This document shows, piece by piece, positions 33,300 through 40,755 of a stretch of DNA of 61,061 nt. The stretch is from an uncultured Prevotellaceae bacterium. GTDB lineage: Bacteria; Bacteroidota; Bacteroidia; Bacteroidales; Bacteroidaceae. Where the stretch lies: NCBI GenBank assembly GCA_947170495.1, contig CAMVUB010000006.1:1-61061 (forward strand), in the 5' to 3' direction. Below the pieces are notes generated by a model, which did not search any database, was not told where the DNA came from, and worked only from the letters and a program-made list of their open reading frames with translations. Every line of letters begins with the position of its first letter. Positions within the stretch are counted from its first letter, which is position 1. A program made the position numbers and the translations under genes.

Positions 33300-34658
33300 T
33301 TACTTATACTTGAATTTACCTTTTACCGTACCTCCTTCGGTGATATAAATATTATCCAGCTTGATGCCTTGACTGTCTTCGCCCGTGTTCGTGACCGTAA
33401 GGCTACCGCCGGTAGCACGAAGCTTATAGGCACGCACACCACGTGAATTGTCACCGATGGCATTCACAACGGTATTACCTCCGGCAATCAGCAATGTCTT
33501 GGTCGCCTTCAAGCCCGTAGCACGCTCCTCATTGGTATCCCAGTCAGCATAGAGGTCAATGTTGATGGTGGGCGATGTTTCGCTGGTGCCAATGGTAAAG
33601 TTACCATCGCTGGCAATCGCCTTCGCACCGAGGGCTTTGGTCGTCAGGTTCACCGTAATCGTGCCATCGTTGATATACATCTCAGGAACGACGGTCGCCG
33701 CATGCTCTACCATCTTTCCATCCACGAGCTCCGTATAGGCATCGTCGTCGAGGCGAATACCCTTCGTGCTCGGGGCCGACATGGTCAGGTTGATGCTGCC
33801 ACCATTCATGATGAACTGACCGTTCAGCTCCTCTTCAGTCTTGTCTTTGTCCTTCGTTTCCACCTGAATGCCGTCGCCACCGATGTTCTTCAGCACCAGC
33901 GCGCCACCGTTCATCTTGAAGTACTCGCCGCAATGGATGCCGTCGGCCACTGATTTCGCGATGGTGATGTTTCCCACGGTTCTCTTCAGGAACAGATACT
34001 CCTTGGTAACCAGCGCATGTTTGTAGTTGCCCGTTATCGTGAGCGAGCCATCACCGCTGATCTCCATGTGACCCTTGCAATAGAACGCAGCCTTCTCGCC
34101 ATTGGTCGTCTCATCATCCGTTACGTTCGCGCGCGTTGATGGATCGGCAAAGGAGTTTTCCGTACCAGCCTCCAGAATCAGATCAATGCGCTTGCCACAT
34201 TCGATATCGATGGCTGCGCTATCTACGCTGGTGAGGTGGACGCCATTCAGGTGGAACTTGGTCTTAAAGGCACCTCTATACACCAGGGAGCCCGCCGAGG
34301 AAGAACCCTGCAGGATGAATTCCTGCTCGCTCCAGGTATTGACATTGTTGATGATGACATTGCCGCCATCGATGGTGGCCGAAACGCCCTCTACGCCTTC
34401 GGGAATATCTACAGTGGCACCATCGTTGGTCCAACTGATGGTCACCGGATTGATGATGGTGATGGAATCTATCTCTGCCGTGGAGTAGCTGTCCTCGCCA
34501 AAGGTCAGCGTAGAGCCCGCACCATCATAGGGGATGGTGGGGTACTCGGACATCGAATAACGCGTGGTCTCCTCGCCCTGCCACACACGCAACCATTGGG
34601 CCTGTGCGACATTCGCGATGGCTGCCATCAAGGCTATGGTAAGAACTATCTTTTTCAT
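33300..34658 (-). CDS. Secreted carbohydrate-binding beta-helix protein (Cthe_2159/PF14262-like)
   Basis: This 452-residue protein has a signal peptide (MKKIVLTIALMAAIANVAQA) and a repetitive parallel beta-helix with motifs such as GDGSLTITGNYKHALVTKEY, VADGIHCGEYFKMNGG and PSTKGIRLDDD. These resemble PF14262, a polysaccharide-binding family. The protein is exported and probably surface-exposed. It is last in a minus-strand cluster of five (VTC, DUF4956, beta-barrel, short sorting-domain protein, this one), with overlapping starts and stops, so it probably acts in the same process. Confidence 0.8.
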   Translation of the reverse strand: MKKIVLTIALMAAIANVAQAQWLRVWQGEETTRYSMSEYPTIPYDGAGSTLTFGEDSYSTAEIDSITIINPVTISWTNDGATVDIPEGVEGVSATIDGGNVIINNVNTWSEQEFILQGSSSAGSLVYRGAFKTKFHLNGVHLTSVDSAAIDIECGKRIDLILEAGTENSFADPSTRANVTDDETTNGEKAAFYCKGHMEISGDGSLTITGNYKHALVTKEYLFLKRTVGNITIAKSVADGIHCGEYFKMNGGALVLKNIGGDGIQVETKDKDKTEEELNGQFIMNGGSINLTMSAPSTKGIRLDDDAYTELVDGKMVEHAATVVPEMYINDGTITVNLTTKALGAKAIASDGNFTIGTSETSPTINIDLYADWDTNEERATGLKATKTLLIAGGNTVVNAIGDNSRGVRAYKLRATGGSLTVTNTGEDSQGIKLDNIYITEGGTVKGKFKYK

Positions 34659-35086
34659 CGTTTCAGCATTTTACGTGTTTGTGTGCCCTCCTTAATAATA
34701 TAAATGCCCGCAGGCAGCGCGTTCAGATACCTATTCACCACCTCCTGGCGCGCATCGGTGCTGTCAATCTGACGCACGATCATGCCACTGGCGCTGTAGA
34801 TGACAATGCGCTGCGGCGCCCACGTGCCGCTTACAGAGCGCACAGCCACAGGGGCATCTTCGGTGAATGAGATCTGACGAAGCGCCGTCAGCGGCAGCTT
34901 CACGTTGCCGTCGGTGGTCGTCACCACGATGGCATCGCCGTCAAAGGTGATGCGACGTGTCTTGCGCAACACGGTACCTACTGCCGTGTCGTCATTCTGT
35001 GTGAGTGTCAGATAATTGAAGTCGTCGGCCTGTACCGCCAAGGCACCGACCAACAAAGATAAGGTGAAAATGATACGTTTCATCAT
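34655..35086 (-). CDS. Small secreted protein with a T9SS-like C-terminal domain
   Basis: This 143-residue protein has a signal peptide (MMKRIIFTLSLLVGALAVQA). Its C-terminus, IVIYSASGMIVRQID followed by LPAGIYIIKEGTQTRKMLKR, resembles the type IX secretion C-terminal sorting domain (usually PxGxYxxxxxxGxxxxxxKxxxK). The region between resembles the short beta segment repeated in Prevotella surface proteins (RRITFDGDAIVV). It overlaps its neighbours by 1-4 bp on each side. It may be a carrier or partner of the beta-helix protein. Function is unknown. Confidence 0.65.
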   Translation of the reverse strand: MMKRIIFTLSLLVGALAVQADDFNYLTLTQNDDTAVGTVLRKTRRITFDGDAIVVTTTDGNVKLPLTALRQISFTEDAPVAVRSVSGTWAPQRIVIYSASGMIVRQIDSTDARQEVVNRYLNALPAGIYIIKEGTQTRKMLKR

Positions 35087-36246
35087 TAGAATTTGAATTT
35101 ATAGCCAACGTTGATGGCGTGGATGTTCTCATTGCCGTCATCGTCGTCCTCATGGTTGAAGATGTACCCGATGCCCAGCTTATGGTTCTTGGCTACCGCA
35201 TACTCCACGCCGATGGAAGCACGGATTTTATCGAGATTCATGCGGCTCGCAAGGTCGTTGAAAGCCTCTACATATATATAAGGTGTCCAATCCCAACCTT
35301 TTCTGTCGTATTCTATCGTCAGACGTGAGCGGAGCGTGTGGAGCGTCTTGCTCTTCTTCGCTTTGGTGGAGTATTCCACCTCGGTCGTCTGCTCATACTC
35401 GGGGTTGTCATGCGTATGGTTCTCGCGCGTCCAATGCTCGGGGTTCTGCCCATAGCCGTCAATGAACATATCGCCGTCGTCGTTGTAATCATAGTAGGGA
35501 CTGCGATAGCGCCAGGTGGTCTTGTCCGTGGTCTTCGTGCGGGTGCGGTTCACCTCCTTCTCCGGGACAAACGTCACTTGGTAGCGGCCACGCACACTCA
35601 CGCGGAAACCGCTCCAGAAACGGTTGGTGGTATAGGTAGCATCCACCGACAGGCGATGTTTTGGACGCCAGTAAGCATCCGTCACGCGCACATAGTTCTT
35701 GGTCTTCTCACTATAATTGTAACCCTTGTACCAATAATACTCTCCTTCATCGGTGAGGAAGGCGTTAGTGCCGTCAAAAGGCTGTCCATCCGTCGTATAG
35801 ACCGGGAAACCATTCAGGCTCGTGGGCTCCGGATCCATCTCTGAAACCTCAGCCCCCGCAGCATCGAGAATCGAGTATTTGTACTTTTCGCCGTTCTCCT
35901 GCACCGTCTTGCGCTCCGTCTCGCTGCGGTAATGCTTCATGATGAACGTGTAACCCACGCTGACCTTCCAGTGTTTGTTGGGTTTCCAACTGAGGCCCAG
36001 GCCTATGTCCGCACGGCTCGCCTCGTTGAACCAGTCATCGGTACGGAAGCCTGCGTCGAGGCCGAGGCTGAGGTCGTAGGGCAGCACTTTCGTAAAGCCC
36101 ACCTCTGACCACACAGCCCCCGTCGTGCGAGCGCCGTCATTGTCGCTCACATAATCCACCTCATCCTGCGCGTGCAAGGAGAGGGGCATGAGTAAGAAGA
36201 CTACCCACAGGCAGGCTCCAAAGGAGAGGCGAAGTACGTTTTGCAT
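35086..36246 (-). CDS. Outer-membrane beta-barrel protein, DUF2490-like
   Basis: This 386-residue protein starts at ATG 36246 (MQNVLRLSFGACLWVVFLLM); an extended frame begins with a TTG in a tandem array. The signal peptide ends near SLHAQ. Many amphipathic strands with aromatic girdles follow (VSVGYTFIMKHY, HRLSVDATYTTNRFWSGFRV), and the chain ends AINVGYKFKF, typical of BamA substrates. DUF2490 barrels have unproven function. It lies between the DUF4956 membrane gene and the sorting-domain gene, so it could be the outer-membrane part of the same system. Confidence 0.7.
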   Translation of the reverse strand: MQNVLRLSFGACLWVVFLLMPLSLHAQDEVDYVSDNDGARTTGAVWSEVGFTKVLPYDLSLGLDAGFRTDDWFNEASRADIGLGLSWKPNKHWKVSVGYTFIMKHYRSETERKTVQENGEKYKYSILDAAGAEVSEMDPEPTSLNGFPVYTTDGQPFDGTNAFLTDEGEYYWYKGYNYSEKTKNYVRVTDAYWRPKHRLSVDATYTTNRFWSGFRVSVRGRYQVTFVPEKEVNRTRTKTTDKTTWRYRSPYYDYNDDGDMFIDGYGQNPEHWTRENHTHDNPEYEQTTEVEYSTKAKKSKTLHTLRSRLTIEYDRKGWDWTPYIYVEAFNDLASRMNLDKIRASIGVEYAVAKNHKLGIGYIFNHEDDDDGNENIHAINVGYKFKF

Positions 36247-36249
36247 ATT

Positions 36250-36292
36250 ACTTTTCAAGTTCCAAGTTTCAAGTTTCAGGTTTCAAGTTTTC
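36250..36292. repeat. Degenerate TTTCAAG array
   Basis: Five imperfect copies of GTTTCAAG/GTTCCAAG precede the barrel gene. A palindromic element follows at 36311-36352, so array and palindrome together fill the gap. Confidence 0.8.
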
Positions 36293-36310
36293 TCCTTATT
36301 CTCAAAGCTA

Positions 36311-36352
36311 TTCACTCCCCTCACTGTTTAGGGAGGGGTCGGGGGAGAGTCC
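36311..36352. repeat. Palindromic element, family A, intergenic
   Basis: TTCACTCCCCTCACTGTTTA then GGGAGGGGTCGGGGGAGAGTC, with the GGGTCGGGGG tail typical of family A. Confidence 0.85.
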
Positions 36353-37072
36353 TTAGATTTCTTTCGGCATTCGGCCGAAGCGGGCGATACTGTTGCCCAC
36401 CTCTTCGGGATTATCATAGAAGATGCGGATGAGGGCGCTGTCCTTGAGGTAGTCCAGCAGACCTATCTCGATGCGTTTGATCTTCAGCCCCGTGCGCTTC
36501 TCGAGGTCTGCCTTCAGTTCCTCGCGCTTTTCGGGAGCCACCAGATTGACATTGTCATACAGGATGATACGCGAGCACTCCTCGCTCATCACCTTCGTGC
36601 TCTCGAAGAACCATGCCATGCACACGAATACGATGTTCACGAAGAGAATGGTCACCAGACCTACGCCATCCCAGTAGTCGGCCTTCGGGTGGTAGTCGGC
36701 ATGCGCCAAGGCATTCACCACGCTGAGGGCGATGAGCATGAACAGATAGGTCATCTCGCGGATGGGCACCGCCTCCGTGCGGAAACGCATGATACCGAAG
36801 ATGGCAAACAAGCCCATCGCGGCACCGATGTTCATAGAATCGCCTTCCATCAGGTTCACCAACAGGAAGATGCTCATCGCCATCAGGATGAAGATGAACA
36901 TGTAGTCGCGGCGGTGGCTACGCGGGAAATAGAAGTAGCGCGCGATGACGCTCACGACGACCAGATTGATGACAAAACGAATAACCAGCGAGATGAAATG
37001 CTGAGGGTCGAACAGCGTGACACCGATTAATTGGGCCACATCATAGTTCAGTTGTTGAATAGTTTCTGTCAT
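36353..37072 (-). CDS. DUF4956 membrane protein
   Basis: This 239-residue protein has four or so membrane helices in the first 150 residues (FVINLVVVSVIARYFYF, FIFILMAMSIFLLVNLM, FMLIALSVVNALAH, GLVTILFVNIVFVCMAWFF), then a soluble region with KADLEKRTGLKIKRIEIGLLDYLKDSALIRIFY. That is the DUF4956 pattern. The family is known to occur next to VTC-domain genes, and here the VTC gene lies 33 bp upstream. A link to phosphate polymer export or to surface polymer deposition has been suggested for such pairs but is not established. Confidence 0.8.
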   Translation of the reverse strand: MTETIQQLNYDVAQLIGVTLFDPQHFISLVIRFVINLVVVSVIARYFYFPRSHRRDYMFIFILMAMSIFLLVNLMEGDSMNIGAAMGLFAIFGIMRFRTEAVPIREMTYLFMLIALSVVNALAHADYHPKADYWDGVGLVTILFVNIVFVCMAWFFESTKVMSEECSRIILYDNVNLVAPEKREELKADLEKRTGLKIKRIEIGLLDYLKDSALIRIFYDNPEEVGNSIARFGRMPKEI

Positions 37073-37105
37073 AATGATATGTTAGTTTGTGTAAACGACT
37101 CTTTC

Positions 37106-37882
37106 TTATTTCGCACCCACAAGTTTGCGAATCCTGATGATCTTCGGCTTGAAGAGATTGCTCTTCAACCCTTCGTTGGTGAGCACGCTGCCGATGCAGT
37201 ATTTCGAGAAGCCCGAGGGTTTGATACGCAACCGGCGCAGGATCTCCAACACCGGAGAATAGACGTTGCCATCGCGCTTCAGCTCGATAATGACCAAGTC
37301 GCCCGTGCCCGCATCGTGCGCGGTCTCGTAGTTATGGAATTGCACGTTGAAGTCAATGGTCAGGCGCTCCGTCTTACCCTTGTTCACTAATGTAATGCGC
37401 TGGAAACGGTTCTGTACCGTAGGGTCGATGTCCTCGAAGGTCACGCCCGTGAGACCACGCGTGAAATCGCTGCCGCCAGCAGCCACGATGTCCGCACGCT
37501 CGTGGTCGGGCACCGTGATACGTTTCTTCTTTGTACGGCCGTGATTGTTCTTCGTCTTCACCTCCAGGAACGTGAGGTCACTATCTACATACGTGCGGAC
37601 GCGTATCTTCTGCCTCGGCGCACGCTTGTTATGGTGCTCCAGGAAGAAACGATGCTCAGGTGTGTCCCAATAAACCGTACGATAGTTGGCAATGCGGGCG
37701 CCGTCAATCTGCTGCGCATAATATTTGCCTTGCGCCAGCTCCAGCAGGCGGGCCAGCTTACGCTTATTCGTCACGAACTTAGTGTCTGTGCGGTTCATCA
37801 ACTTAATACTCCCCATCTCGTCCAACGAGATAGGATCCAGCTGCGCCAGCCACGATTGTATGTTCGTATCAATGCTTGCCAT
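37106..37882 (-). CDS. VTC-domain protein (polyphosphate polymerase-like)
   Basis: This 258-residue protein matches the VTC domain, the catalytic tunnel domain of yeast Vtc4. Basic and acidic motifs line up: IKLMNRTDTKFV (about 25-36), NYRTVYWDTPEHRFFLEHH, RQKIRVRTYVDS and TFLEVKTKNNHGRTKKKR, then a late ELKRDGNVYSPVLEIL. The start at 37882 (MASIDTNIQSW) is chosen because the -7 box lies at 37907-37914 and an ATG at 37909 would be inside it. It leads the five-gene minus-strand cluster. Confidence 0.83.
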   Translation of the reverse strand: MASIDTNIQSWLAQLDPISLDEMGSIKLMNRTDTKFVTNKRKLARLLELAQGKYYAQQIDGARIANYRTVYWDTPEHRFFLEHHNKRAPRQKIRVRTYVDSDLTFLEVKTKNNHGRTKKKRITVPDHERADIVAAGGSDFTRGLTGVTFEDIDPTVQNRFQRITLVNKGKTERLTIDFNVQFHNYETAHDAGTGDLVIIELKRDGNVYSPVLEILRRLRIKPSGFSKYCIGSVLTNEGLKSNLFKPKIIRIRKLVGAK

Positions 37883-37906
37883 GACGAAAAGCGTCCATTT
37901 TCGGTG

Positions 37907-37914
37907 CAAATATA
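37907..37914 (-). promoter_or_regulatory. -7 box TATATTTG of the VTC cluster
   Basis: The minus strand reads TATATTTG; the expected transcript start is about 17 nt before the ATG at 37882. Confidence 0.55.
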
Positions 37915-37986
37915 TGGAAAAGTTGATACTTGGTCGTTGAAAGTTGGAAGTTTTTATGTTTTTTCTGCGTTTTTTCTACGAAACGG

Positions 37987-38017
37987 CTTGTTATATCAAC
38001 CAAAGTCCCTATCTTTG
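37987..38017 (+). promoter_or_regulatory. Promoter of frr
   Basis: CTTG (37987-37990), 19 nt, then TATCTTTG (38010-38017). This is followed by a long degenerate array up to the frr start. Confidence 0.65.
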
Positions 38018-38023
38018 TCCTCA

Positions 38024-38094
38024 TCTTTAAACTTTAAACCCTCTTTAAACCTTAAACCCTCCTTAAACATTAAACCTTAAACATTAAACTAAAC
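38024..38094. repeat. Degenerate CCTTAAACC array before frr
   Basis: About eight imperfect units of CTTTAAACC/CCTTAAACA occupy the entire untranslated leader of frr. Confidence 0.88.
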
Positions 38095-38099
38095 ATAGT

Positions 38100-38660
38100 A
38101 TGCCCGACATGAAAGAAATCCTCTCCGCCGCCGAGGAGCGTATGGAAGAGGCCGTGATGTATCTTGAAGATGCACTCTCACACATCCGCGCAGGCAAAGC
38201 CAACATCCGTCTGCTCGACAACATCCGCGTTGACAACTACGGTGCCATGGTGCCCATCAACCAGTGTGCCGCCGTCAACACGCCCGATGCGCGCACCATC
38301 GCCATCAAGCCCTGGGACAAATCCATGTTCAAGGTCATTGAGAAAGCCATTATCAACAGCGACCTCGGCATTATGCCCGAGAACAACGGCGAGATCATCC
38401 GCATCGGCATACCGCCCCTCACCGAGGAGCGCCGTAAGCAGCTCGCCAAGCAGTGCGGCAAGGAAGGCGAGAACGCCAAGATGAGCGTCCGCAACGCCCG
38501 CCGCGACGGCATCGAAGGCCTCAAGAAGGCCGTCAAGGAAGGTCTCAGCGAGGACTTCCAGAAGGACGGCGAGGCCGACCTCCAGAAGATGCACGACAAG
38601 TACATCAAGCAGATTGACACCCTCCTCGCCGCCAAGGAGAAGGAGATCATGACCGTGTAA
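38100..38660 (+). CDS. frr: Ribosome recycling factor
   Basis: This 186-residue protein splits post-termination ribosomes with EF-G. Key segments are [22 protein letters not shown] (AGRAxxxxLD-type), [20 protein letters not shown] and [19 protein letters not shown]. Length is normal. The transcript leader is nearly all tandem array. Its stop overlaps the rsgA start (TAATGA), so the two are coupled. Confidence 0.96.
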   Translation: MPDMKEILSAAEERMEEAVMYLEDALSHIRAGKANIRLLDNIRVDNYGAMVPINQCAAVNTPDARTIAIKPWDKSMFKVIEKAIINSDLGIMPENNGEIIRIGIPPLTEERRKQLAKQCGKEGENAKMSVRNARRDGIEGLKKAVKEGLSEDFQKDGEADLQKMHDKYIKQIDTLLAAKEKEIMTV

Positions 38661-39763
38661 TGACGGGGCTGGTCATTAGAAATACAGGAAGCTGGTACGA
38701 CGTCCGCACGGACGACGGCCAGCTTTTTGCATGTAAGGTCAAGGGCAACTTCCGCCTCCGTGGCATCCGCAGCACCAACCCCGTTGCCGTCGGCGACATT
38801 GTCGAATTCACCCCTCCCTCCACGGGAGGGGCCGGGGGTGGGTCTTTTATTACCGAGATTCACGACCGCCGCAACTACATCATCCGCCGCGCCTCCAACC
38901 TCTCCAAGCAAAGCCACATCATCGCTGCCAACGTAGATCTGGCCTGCTTGGTTGTCACCATCGCGCACCCCGAGACCAACACCACCTTCATCGACCGCTT
39001 CCTCGCCTCCGCGGAAGCCTACCGCGTCCCCGTCGCCCTCATCTTTAACAAGGTCGATCTCTATGACGCCGACGAACGCCGCTATCTCGACGCCGTCATG
39101 GCCCTCTACCGCCACCTCGGCTACCCCTGCTTCCCCGTCTCCGCCGAAACCGGGGAGGGGGTTACGGTTCCCGAAGGTTCTCCTGAGGGCCTTACGGTTC
39201 CTGAGGGTTCTTCAAGTGTGAAGCGTCCCGTTGGGCCGAGCGCTCCCGAAGGCCCCGGCCCCCTCCTCCCCTACCTCCAAGGCAAGACCACCCTTTTCAG
39301 CGGCAACAGCGGTGTTGGCAAAAGCACCCTCCTCAACCGCCTTATTCCCGACGCTCGCGCCAAGATAGCCCCCCTCAGCGAAGCCCATGACCAAGGCCAG
39401 CACACCACCACCTTCTCCGAGATGTATGAGTTACCTATGGTGGGTAGTGAGGGCACCCTCAACCCTCAACCCTCAACCCTCAACCGTCCCCCTTGGGGGA
39501 CCACAGGGGGCTCCATCATCGATACCCCCGGCATCCGCGGCTTCGGCACCTTCGACTTCGAGCGCGAGGAAGTCTCCCATTATTTCCGCGAGATATTCCA
39601 GATTGGCCACGACTGCCGCTTCAGCAACTGCACCCACACCCATGAGCCCGGCTGTGCCGTACTAAAAGCCCTCGACAACCACGAGATTGCCGAGAGCCGT
39701 TACCGTTCCTACCTCTCCATGCTCCAGGACGAGGACGAAGGTAAATACCGCGAGAAATTCTAA
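38660..39763 (+). CDS. rsgA: Ribosome small-subunit biogenesis GTPase RsgA
   Basis: This 367-residue circularly permuted GTPase helps mature the 30S subunit. Motif order is G4 (IFNKVD), G1 ([14 protein letters not shown], near 215) and G3 (DTPGIRG, near 287), with an OB-fold before and the zinc motif [14 protein letters not shown] after. It is about 55 residues longer than usual. Three in-frame inserts explain this: [11 protein letters not shown] in the OB-fold (about 51-62), [19 protein letters not shown] plus a Pro-rich tail (about 166-201) between G5-like SAETGEG and G1, and [19 protein letters not shown] (about 265-285) immediately before G3. Confidence 0.92.
   Translation: MTGLVIRNTGSWYDVRTDDGQLFACKVKGNFRLRGIRSTNPVAVGDIVEFTPPSTGGAGGGSFITEIHDRRNYIIRRASNLSKQSHIIAANVDLACLVVTIAHPETNTTFIDRFLASAEAYRVPVALIFNKVDLYDADERRYLDAVMALYRHLGYPCFPVSAETGEGVTVPEGSPEGLTVPEGSSSVKRPVGPSAPEGPGPLLPYLQGKTTLFSGNSGVGKSTLLNRLIPDARAKIAPLSEAHDQGQHTTTFSEMYELPMVGSEGTLNPQPSTLNRPPWGTTGGSIIDTPGIRGFGTFDFEREEVSHYFREIFQIGHDCRFSNCTHTHEPGCAVLKALDNHEIAESRYRSYLSMLQDEDEGKYREKF
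38810..38845. repeat. Palindromic element, family A, in rsgA
   Basis: ACCCCTCCCTCCACGGGAGG then GGCCGGGGGTGGGTC is read in frame as [12 protein letters not shown]. Confidence 0.9.
39157..39262. repeat. Tandem CTTACGGTTCCTGAGGGTTC repeat and GC-rich tail in rsgA
   Basis: Two copies of a roughly 30-bp unit (about GGTTACGGTTCCCGAAGGTTC and CTTACGGTTCCTGAGGGTTC) are translated as [10 protein letters not shown] and [26 protein letters not shown] segment follows. Confidence 0.85.
39452..39512. repeat. CCCTCAA array fused to palindrome family B in rsgA
   Basis: Four CCCTCAA units lead directly into GTCCCCCTTGGGGGAC and CACAGGGGG. The same order is seen at 49042-49106 and, reversed, at 40080-40165. 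Confidence 0.9.
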
Positions 39764-39774
39764 CTTCCATTTTT

Positions 39775-40701
39775 TTACGATGGAATGGTCGATTTTAGCA
39801 TGCGGGGGCGGGAGAACTGGTCGTCGCGGAGTTGGACATCGGAGTAGCCGGCGGCGGTGAAGAGGTGGCGGGTTTCGGAGGCGAGGGCGGCGTTGATCTC
39901 TACGAAGACGGGGGCGCCAGGAGGTAGGAGCTGCTGGCCGATGCGGGCGATGGCGCGATAGAAACGGAGAGGGTCGTCATCAGGGACGAAAAGGGCCAGG
40001 GAGGGCTCATGATGAAGGACGGTGGGGTGGATGTCAGCGGCCTCGGAAGCACGGACGTAGGGAGGGTTGCTGATGAGAAGCCCCCTGTGGTCCTCCAAGG
40101 GGGACGGTTGAGGGATGAGGGATGAGGGATGAAAAGCCCCCTGTGGTCCCCCAAGGGGGACGATGAGGGATGAGGGGGCGGACAAAATGTCGCACTCTAT
40201 AAAGGTTACGTTATGGGCGCCTAGGGAGGCGGCATTCTCGCGGGCGATGGCGAGGGCGGCGGGGCTGATGTCAACGCCCACGACGTGCGCATCGGGGAAG
40301 GCGAGGGCGAGGGTGATGGCGATGCAGCCGGAGCCGGTGCAGAGATCGATGAGTTGCATGCTCTGATCCGCATGGCTCAGAGCATGCAACTCGTCTATGG
40401 CCCAGCGGGTTAGGGATTCGGTTTCGGGGCGGGGGATGAGGACGTCGGGGGTCACGCGGAAGCGGCGGCCACAGAAATAGGCATAGCCCAAAACATGCTG
40501 CACGGGTTCCCCCGCGAGGAGGCGTTCTGCAATTTTTTCCAATTCTGTGCGGTCGTTTGCAGATAAGTCCGTATCTTTGCCGAGCAAAAGGTCGGTTTGG
40601 GAGAGTCCGAAGCGCTCTTCCATGACCATCCGCACGATGGCACGGGCCTCGCCCGCTCCATGCAGAGGTGTCAATGCAGCTATGAGTTCGCGATGATTCA
40701 T
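39775..40701 (-). CDS. prmC: Release factor glutamine methyltransferase PrmC
   Basis: This 308-residue enzyme would methylate the GGQ glutamine of release factors RF1 and RF2. The N-terminal helical domain (about 1-75) is followed by the SAM domain with LIDLCTGSGCIAITLAL, VVGVDISPAALAIARENA and the catalytic NPPYVR. A repeat-derived insert of about 30 residues, with [20 protein letters not shown] and PSPLEDHRGL, lies directly before LLISNPPYVR, where the family has a short loop. The -7 box ends only 5 nt before the ATG, so the mRNA may be leaderless. Confidence 0.92.
   Translation of the reverse strand: MNHRELIAALTPLHGAGEARAIVRMVMEERFGLSQTDLLLGKDTDLSANDRTELEKIAERLLAGEPVQHVLGYAYFCGRRFRVTPDVLIPRPETESLTRWAIDELHALSHADQSMQLIDLCTGSGCIAITLALAFPDAHVVGVDISPAALAIARENAASLGAHNVTFIECDILSAPSSLIVPLGGPQGAFHPSSLIPQPSPLEDHRGLLISNPPYVRASEAADIHPTVLHHEPSLALFVPDDDPLRFYRAIARIGQQLLPPGAPVFVEINAALASETRHLFTAAGYSDVQLRDDQFSRPRMLKSTIPS
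40080..40165. repeat. Two family B palindromes with a GGGATGA array in prmC
   Basis: CCCCCTGTGGTCC(C/T)CCAAGGG occurs at about 40081 and again at about 40138, separated and followed by GAGGGAT-type heptamers. It is in reverse orientation relative to rsgA and murI copies but keeps the same array-palindrome order. Confidence 0.9.
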
Positions 40702-40705
40702 GGCG

Positions 40706-40713
40706 CAAAGATA
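40706..40713 (-). promoter_or_regulatory. -7 box TATCTTTG of prmC
   Basis: The minus strand reads TATCTTTGCGCCATG. The box ends 4 nt before the start codon, implying a leaderless or near-leaderless transcript. Confidence 0.6.
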
Positions 40714-40718
40714 GTGAA

Positions 40719-40750
40719 AGTTTAAGGTTTAAGGTTTAAAGTTTAAAGAT
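40719..40750. repeat. Degenerate GTTTAAGG array before ribD
   Basis: Four imperfect copies of GTTTAAGG/GTTTAAAG lie between the prmC promoter and ribD. Confidence 0.8.
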
Positions 40751-40755
40751 TTTTG

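Noticed and set aside
39157-39262. Intein or extra domain in rsgA
   Set aside because: The insert is only about 35 residues, consists of repeats and lacks splicing motifs.
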